From the NCBI RefSeq assembly GCF_039969785.1, contig NZ_JBDVNC010000048.1, forward strand, positions 1 to 64,000: a stretch of DNA of 64,000 bases, written 5' to 3'. Origin of the DNA: Shimia sp039969785 (GTDB lineage: Bacteria > Pseudomonadota > Alphaproteobacteria > Rhodobacterales > Rhodobacteraceae). Under the pieces are notes generated by a model, which ran no database searches, was not told the DNA's origin, and saw only the letters and a program-made list of their open reading frames with translations. The position numbers were made by a program, and so were the translations under genes. This document shows positions 59,298-64,000 of the stretch, in pieces (within the stretch, counting starts at the first letter, position 1; each line of letters starts with the position of its first letter).

Positions 59298-59350
59298 CGG
59301 ACACCATATTGGTACCCCATGCGCCCCCGTCAAATGTCGGGGGTTTTTTT
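59281..59350 (+). promoter_or_regulatory. ilvBN transcription attenuator
   Basis: The antiterminator stem GGCGCATGGG (59281-59290, inside the leader peptide codons) pairs with CCCATGCGCC (59316-59325). The terminator stem CCCCCG (59324-59329) pairs with CGGGGG (59338-59343) before seven T. The two share bases 59324-59325, so only one can form. When the ribosome reaches the leader stop it masks 59281-59290 and the terminator forms; when it stalls on Leu/Val codons the antiterminator forms. Confidence 0.8.
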
Positions 59351-59388
59351 GTGCGAATAAATTGATGACGTTGTAAGTGGAGAGATAA

Positions 59389-61143
59389 ATGGCACGTCAG
59401 ATGACCGGAGCGAGAATGGTAGTTCAGGCCCTCAAGGATCAGGGTGTGGACACGGTATTCGGATATCCCGGCGGGGCTGTCCTGCCGATTTATGACGAAA
59501 TCTTTCAACAGAATGACATCCGCCACATTCTGGTGCGTCACGAACAGGGTGCTGTGCACGCTGCCGAAGGCTATGCCCGTTCTACAGGCAAAGTTGGTGT
59601 TGCGCTGGTAACGTCCGGTCCCGGGGCCACCAATGCGGTGACCGGTCTGACCGACGCGTTGCTCGACTCCATCCCGATTGTTGTTCTGACCGGACAGGTG
59701 CCCACCTTTATGATCGGCTCGGATGCCTTTCAGGAGGCCGACACCGTTGGCATCACCCGACCCTGCACCAAGCACAACTGGCTGGTCAAAGACACGGCCG
59801 ACCTGTCGGGAACCATTCATCAGGCATTCCATGTCGCGCGCTCGGGCCGTCCGGGTCCGGTGCTTGTCGACATTCCCAAAGACGTTCAGTTCGCCGGTGC
59901 CGACTATACCGCGCCGGAGGCGGTCAATACATCGACCTATCAACCCCAGCTGCGCGGCGATATCGAGATGATCAACGAGCTGGTCGAAGCACTGGAAACC
60001 GCCGAACGCCCAATTTTTTATACTGGCGGCGGCGTAATCAATTCCGGCCCTAAGGCCAGCGCCCTGTTGCGCGAACTGGTCGAGGCCACAGGCATTCCGA
60101 TCACCTCAACCCTGATGGGGCTGGGGGCTTATCCCGCATCCGGCAAAAACTGGTTGGGCATGCTGGGCATGCACGGCCTTTATGAGGCCAACATGGCGAT
60201 GCATGGCTGTGACCTGATGATCAACATTGGTGCGCGCTTTGATGACCGCATCACCGGTGTGCTCGACGCGTTCTCGCCCAACTCGATCAAAGCACATATC
60301 GACATTGATCCCAGCTCGATCAACAAAGTGATCAAAACGGATATTCCGATTGTTGGTGACATCGCCCACGTACTGGAAGACGTGCTCAAAGTCTGGAAGG
60401 CCCGTGGTCGGACGCTGAACCGGGAAGGCATTGCCAACTGGCAGTCTCAGGTTGATGAATGGCGCAAAGTCGACTGTTTGAAATACAAGCAGGAAGGCAA
60501 GATTATCAAACCTCAATACGCGCTCCAGCGCCTTGAGGCTCTGACCAAAGACCACGACCGCTATATCACCACCGAAGTGGGCCAACATCAGATGTGGGCC
60601 GCGCAATATCTTGGCTTCGAAGATCCAAACCGCTGGATGACGTCCGGTGGACTGGGCACCATGGGCTATGGCTTTCCGGCCTCGATCGGCGTTCAGATGG
60701 CCCATCCCGTGAGCCTCGTGATCAACGTGGCTGGCGAAGCCTCGTGGCTGATGAACATGCAGGAAATGGGCACAGCCGTTCAGTTCCGCCTGCCGGTGAA
60801 ACAGTTCATCCTGAACAACGAACGCCTCGGCATGGTGCGCCAGTGGCAGGAATTGCTGCACGGCGAACGCTATTCGCACTCCTGGTCCGAAGCCCTGCCC
60901 GACTTTGTGAAGCTCGCCGAAGCGTTTGGCGCCAAAGGCATCTATTGTGACAGCGCCGACGATCTGGATGACGCAATTCTTGAGATGATCAACCATGATG
61001 GTCCGGTGATCTTTGATTGCCTCGTCGAAAAGCACGAAAACTGCTTCCCGATGATCCCGTCAGGTAAACCCCACAATGAAATGCTTCTGGGCGAAACCTC
61101 GACGCAAGGCGCAATCGAAGCCGGCGGCGCGGTGTTGGTGTAA
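59389..61143 (+). CDS. ilvB: acetolactate synthase, large (catalytic) subunit
   Basis: This 584-residue TPP/FAD enzyme makes acetolactate or acetohydroxybutyrate, the first step to valine, leucine and isoleucine. The N-terminal TPP site has the catalytic Glu in RHEQGAVHAAEGYAR after FGYPGGAVLPIYDEI. The C-terminal cofactor motif reads V-A-G-E-A-S-W-L-M-N-M, with Glu where most homologues have Asp in the G-D-x-S motif. GTGGAGAGATAA precedes the ATG. It is the first structural gene after the attenuator. Confidence 0.96.
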   Translation: MARQMTGARMVVQALKDQGVDTVFGYPGGAVLPIYDEIFQQNDIRHILVRHEQGAVHAAEGYARSTGKVGVALVTSGPGATNAVTGLTDALLDSIPIVVLTGQVPTFMIGSDAFQEADTVGITRPCTKHNWLVKDTADLSGTIHQAFHVARSGRPGPVLVDIPKDVQFAGADYTAPEAVNTSTYQPQLRGDIEMINELVEALETAERPIFYTGGGVINSGPKASALLRELVEATGIPITSTLMGLGAYPASGKNWLGMLGMHGLYEANMAMHGCDLMINIGARFDDRITGVLDAFSPNSIKAHIDIDPSSINKVIKTDIPIVGDIAHVLEDVLKVWKARGRTLNREGIANWQSQVDEWRKVDCLKYKQEGKIIKPQYALQRLEALTKDHDRYITTEVGQHQMWAAQYLGFEDPNRWMTSGGLGTMGYGFPASIGVQMAHPVSLVINVAGEASWLMNMQEMGTAVQFRLPVKQFILNNERLGMVRQWQELLHGERYSHSWSEALPDFVKLAEAFGAKGIYCDSADDLDDAILEMINHDGPVIFDCLVEKHENCFPMIPSGKPHNEMLLGETSTQGAIEAGGAVLV

Positions 61144-61154
61144 GGAGAAAGAAT

Positions 61155-61718
61155 ATGGCTGCTCTAAAAATCAAAAAAGGCTCTAACAAGCATTCGGCCT
61201 ATAACCTACGCCCCAATTTTTCGGACGTTCAGGAAACTCACACACTTGCCGTTGTGGTCGACAACGAACCGGGTGTGCTTGCTCGTGTTATTGGTCTGTT
61301 TGCGGGCCGGGGATACAATATCGAAAGCTTGACGGTGGCCGAGATTGACCACACCGGGCATCAGTCACGCATCACTGTTGTGACCACAGGTACCCCTCAG
61401 GTGATCGAACAGATTAAAACCCAGCTGGGCCGCATCGTCCCGGTTCACAAAGTGCACGATCTGACAGTCGAAGGACCGTCGGTCGAACGCGAACTTGGAT
61501 TGTTCAAAGTCTCTGGTGCTGGCGACAAGCGCGTTGAAGCCCTGCGGCTGGCCGACATCTTTCGCGCCAATGTGGTCGATAGCACACTGGAGAGCTTTGT
61601 GTTTGAAATCACCGGCGCGCCCGAAAAAATCGACGCATTTGCAGATCTCATGCGCCCACTCGGGCTGGTCGAGGTGGCGCGCACCGGCGTCGCTGCGTTG
61701 GCGCGCGGACCCGAGTAA
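61155..61718 (+). CDS. ilvN: acetolactate synthase, small (regulatory) subunit
   Basis: This 187-residue regulatory subunit has an N-terminal ACT domain (HTLAVVVDNEPGVLARVIGLFAGRGYNIESLTVAEIDHTGHQSRITVV) that binds valine for feedback inhibition, and a C-terminal domain (residues ~105-187). The first 24 residues are a basic extension not present in enteric IlvH. AAGGAGAAAGAAT precedes the ATG, 11 bases after ilvB. It ends at a strong terminator. Confidence 0.95.
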   Translation: MAALKIKKGSNKHSAYNLRPNFSDVQETHTLAVVVDNEPGVLARVIGLFAGRGYNIESLTVAEIDHTGHQSRITVVTTGTPQVIEQIKTQLGRIVPVHKVHDLTVEGPSVERELGLFKVSGAGDKRVEALRLADIFRANVVDSTLESFVFEITGAPEKIDAFADLMRPLGLVEVARTGVAALARGPE

Positions 61719-61742
61719 GGCAGTCTACAGTGTCTAATGTAG

Positions 61743-61768
61743 AAAGGGGCCACTTGGCCCCTTTTTTT
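61743..61768 (+). terminator. ilvBN terminator
   Basis: AAAGGGGCC (61743-61751) pairs with GGCCCCTTT (61756-61764) around a 4-base loop and runs into a T tract. Confidence 0.9.
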
Positions 61769-61806
61769 GTGGTCTGACTGTCACGTTCTGACGGTCAGAA
61801 TGTGGA

Positions 61807-62181
61807 TCAGGCAAGTTCCAGTGAACGCTCCTGCTGACGCGGCTGCGCCGGTGCAAACGGAATAATCTTTGCAGAAACCATCGCCTCCTCGGGATCAGTT
61901 TTCTCGACAATGGTGTTGTCCGATTTCGCTGCGGGCCGTGTTGCGCTCAACGTATCGGGTAGTCCCGCGAAGGCGCCCTGACCAACGCGACGAGGATTTC
62001 TGGCGAGGCGTTGATGCCGATCTTCGCGCAAATCAAATTGTACCAAATCACCAGCATCAAAATCCAAAAGAGCGTCAGGTCGTTCTGATCCGCCATTAAA
62101 GAATGCCAAATCGCCATGATCCTCGCACCAGATCACCGCCTTATTGTCATTCGTATCACTCCAGAGAATCACGCCAAGCAT
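61807..62181 (-). CDS. hypothetical protein
   Basis: This 124-residue soluble protein begins MLGVILWSDTNDNKAVIWCEDHGDLAFFNGG. The N-terminal ~55 residues look like a small beta-barrel (VIWCEDHGDLAFF, then AGDLVQFDLRED), and the C-terminal half is low-complexity and Pro/Gln-rich. I recognise no family. It is divergent from the XRE-like gene, sharing a 224-base intergenic region with a long inverted repeat. Confidence 0.65.
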   Translation of the reverse strand: MLGVILWSDTNDNKAVIWCEDHGDLAFFNGGSERPDALLDFDAGDLVQFDLREDRHQRLARNPRRVGQGAFAGLPDTLSATRPAAKSDNTIVEKTDPEEAMVSAKIIPFAPAQPRQQERSLELA

Positions 62182-62223
62182 CTGAGTTCTAACTCCTTTT
62201 TGCCTCTACACTGAGTGTCACAA

Positions 62224-62265
62224 AAGAACCGACCTCACGACATTGAAATTTGCGCGTCGGTTCTT
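62224..62265. promoter_or_regulatory. 10-bp inverted repeat between divergent genes
   Basis: AAGAACCGAC (62224-62233) and GTCGGTTCTT (62256-62265) are perfect arms with a 22-base spacer. Outside them CACAA (62219-62223) and TTGTG (62272-62276) extend the symmetry after a 6-base interruption. Placed upstream of both divergent genes, it is a candidate operator or leader hairpin. Confidence 0.5.
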
Positions 62266-62405
62266 GAAAAATTGTGTCGACTTTAAAAATAGCTGATGCC
62301 ACTATGCGTCAAGATGATGCTTAATAGCGTCAACAGCGAACACAGAATGATAATACGCGCGCCAAAAAGTAGAACAAGTCGCGACAGCACCAACCGGAGA
62401 GAGAA

Positions 62406-63221
62406 TTGAACGACGCAACTTCGACCATGAGAGTGCAGAAATCTCCTGCCGAGCTGCGCCAGATGCTTGGCAATAATCTGCGGATTCTGGCGGAGGACTT
62501 TCCGTCGGTGTCTCGATTATGCAGGGAGCTGGGGATCAACCGAACCCAATTCAATCGCTACCTTTCCGGCGAGAGTTTTCCGCGTCCTGACGTACTGCAC
62601 CGCATTTGCACCTTCTTCAATGTAGACGCCCGCATCTTGCTTGAACCGATGGACGAACAGTCCGGCGACCGTGGCGTACTCAACCATCCGTTGATTGCTG
62701 ACTATGTCGGCACGGGCATGACGGATATCCCTCAGGATGTATTTCCAGACGGATTTTACCGCTTTTCACGCCGTAGCTTCATCGAGCAAGACCTGATCAT
62801 CATTGGGCTTGTTTATGTTTTCCGCAAAGATGACCACACGTTTCTGCGCGGTTACGAAGCCAAAGAAGCAATGCGTCAGCAAGGTCTGCCCACCGACAGC
62901 GCGACCCGTGAATTCCGCGGCGTGATACTGCCTCAGGAAGATGGGGTTGCCGCGATGGTCAGCCATGCGCGAACCATGGCGACCTCCTTTAATTACCTCA
63001 GCCGGGTTGCGTCGTTTCAGAACCACTACTGGATTGGCTACGCAACGCGCACCGTCCGCGAAACCGTGACCGGGTGCCGCGCGGCCCGTCTTGTCTATGA
63101 ACATCTGGGTAAAAACACCGGTACAGTTCTTCAGGCTGCGCGCTCTGTCGGCTTTTGCAGCCCGGATGAATTGATGCCCTATCACCGCAAATTATTGCAA
63201 TTGGAACGCCCATTCAGCTGA
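62406..63221 (+). CDS. XRE-family regulator with C-terminal sensor-like domain
   Basis: This 271-residue protein has an N-terminal helix-turn-helix (LRQMLGNNLRILAEDFPSVSRLCRELGINRTQFNRYLSGESFPRPDVLHRICTFFNVD). A ~190-residue C-terminal domain of unknown type contains no enzyme motif I recognise and may bind a ligand. The start is a TTG at 62406 with GGAGAGAGA five bases upstream; an ATG at 62427 lacks a site. It ends 119 bases before the Rieske oxygenase gene on the same strand, its likely target. Confidence 0.83.
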   Translation: MNDATSTMRVQKSPAELRQMLGNNLRILAEDFPSVSRLCRELGINRTQFNRYLSGESFPRPDVLHRICTFFNVDARILLEPMDEQSGDRGVLNHPLIADYVGTGMTDIPQDVFPDGFYRFSRRSFIEQDLIIIGLVYVFRKDDHTFLRGYEAKEAMRQQGLPTDSATREFRGVILPQEDGVAAMVSHARTMATSFNYLSRVASFQNHYWIGYATRTVRETVTGCRAARLVYEHLGKNTGTVLQAARSVGFCSPDELMPYHRKLLQLERPFS

Positions 63222-63339
63222 TAAAGCTGATGCCAAGTAACGCCACTGCGTGTCGGTCTGCGTCACGTCAGGTCGCAGACCGGCAATTTACCCCCCTTGT
63301 TTCGGCTACTCTTTTGTCATTCTGGCAAGGAGAATCGCC

Positions 63340-64000
63340 ATGTCATCGACCCCGACAAATCTGGATGCGGTGCGCCAGCCAATTGAGATGGCCAACGGTC
63401 TGTCGAATGCGCATTACATCGATCCAGCGCAGTTTCAGGAAGAAAAACACGCCGTCCTGACCAGCACATGGGCTGGTCTTGCCGCAGCTGCTGATGTGCC
63501 GGATCCTGGCGACGCGGTGCCGATGACGTTTCTTGGCATGCCGTTGCTGTTGTTGCGCGACAAACAGGGACAGGTGCGTGTGTTCAACAATACCTGCCGC
63601 CATCGTGGCATGATACTGGTAGACGCCCCCCGTAACATTCAGGGCGCCATCCGCTGCCCTTACCACTCCTGGTGCTATTCCACAGAAGGCCGCCTTGTCA
63701 CCACGCCACATGTCGGCGGACCGGGGCAGAACACCCATGACGCCCTGGACCGCTCCGAACTGGGGCTGATCGAATTGCGCAGCTACATCTGGCGCGACAT
63801 TGTATTTGTGAACATCTCCGGCGATGCCCCGCCCTTTGAAGAGGTGCACAGCGATCTCATCAGCCGCTGGGCAGAACACGACAAGCCGCTCTTTCACGGC
63901 GGCGCAGACAGTTGTTTTAAGCTGCCGGTCGCCACCAACTGGAAACTCGCGGTCGAAAACTATTGTGAAAGCTATCACCTGCCGTGGGTCCATCCCGGCC
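63340..64000 (+). CDS. Rieske-type ring-hydroxylating/demethylating oxygenase, alpha subunit (partial)
   Basis: The reading frame runs from the ATG at 63340 (AAGGAGAATC upstream) to the window edge, 220 codons. The Rieske [2Fe-2S] motif is CRHRG ... CPYHSW, with all four ligands present. The start of the mononuclear iron site, ENYCESYHLPWVHP, is visible at the very end. This alpha-subunit layout is shared by aromatic dioxygenases and by GbcA-type betaine/carnitine demethylases; the missing C-terminal domain would be needed to decide. Confidence 0.9.
   Translation, partial: MSSTPTNLDAVRQPIEMANGLSNAHYIDPAQFQEEKHAVLTSTWAGLAAAADVPDPGDAVPMTFLGMPLLLLRDKQGQVRVFNNTCRHRGMILVDAPRNIQGAIRCPYHSWCYSTEGRLVTTPHVGGPGQNTHDALDRSELGLIELRSYIWRDIVFVNISGDAPPFEEVHSDLISRWAEHDKPLFHGGADSCFKLPVATNWKLAVENYCESYHLPWVHPG

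Overview
This 64 kb window is chromosomal DNA from a marine alphaproteobacterium of the Rhodobacteraceae (Roseobacter group). The evidence is moderately high GC, gene content typical of that family (PhaZ-PhaC-PhaP-PhaR, DUF2842, an LdtR-like MarR regulator, a TerB/PhnD-like cluster), an RF2 gene without programmed frameshift, and many ATGA/TAATG-coupled genes. Genes are dense, intergenic gaps are mostly under 250 bp, and I see no insertion sequence, prophage, CRISPR array, rRNA or tRNA. It opens in the last codons of acetyl-CoA synthetase and closes inside a Rieske oxygenase gene.

Layout. 0-13 kb: EamA permease, thiamine pyrophosphokinase, a very acidic 806-residue protein, purA, a cobalt-type nitrile hydratase operon (nthA-nthB-activator), secG, pyrG, a GNAT enzyme and a diheme cytochrome c. 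13-16 kb: a coupled cluster of DUF1330, two tandem TerB-like proteins and a PhnD-like protein without a signal peptide. 16-24 kb: a HisPJQM-type amino-acid/amine ABC transporter followed by two glutamine-synthetase-like ligases, a class I glutamine amidotransferase and a PuuB-like flavin oxidase; together these look like uptake and gamma-glutamylation-dependent breakdown of an amine. 24-30 kb: a lone DegT-type aminotransferase and the polyhydroxyalkanoate (PHA) storage locus with PhaR-type operator sequences. 30-35 kb: hydrolases, a VOC protein, thrS.

35.6-38.5 kb holds the most interesting system: two tandem DUF2282 precursor proteins with signal peptides and four invariantly spaced cysteines, a DUF692 (MNIO) enzyme, a DUF2063 partner and a DoxX membrane protein. 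This matches the recently recognised bufferin type of copper-related, post-translationally modified peptides. 41.3-43.6 kb holds a surface-lipoprotein candidate overlapping a Slam-type (TPR plus beta-barrel) outer-membrane translocator. 43.7-45.6 kb carries gloA and two tandem DUF1194 proteins. 45.6-58.9 kb is mostly housekeeping: MarR regulator, sdhE, aspartate aminotransferase, prfB, RidA, PBP1A, AmiC, an aminotransferase, an M48/TPR protease and a DsbA-like protein.

59-61.7 kb is the ilvB-ilvN operon, preceded by a 15-codon leader peptide with a Leu-Val-Val-Val-Leu run and two mutually exclusive RNA hairpins, a textbook ribosome-mediated attenuator readable in the sequence. The window ends with an XRE-family regulator upstream of the truncated Rieske oxygenase gene. 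All functional calls come from reading sequence motifs without database searches.
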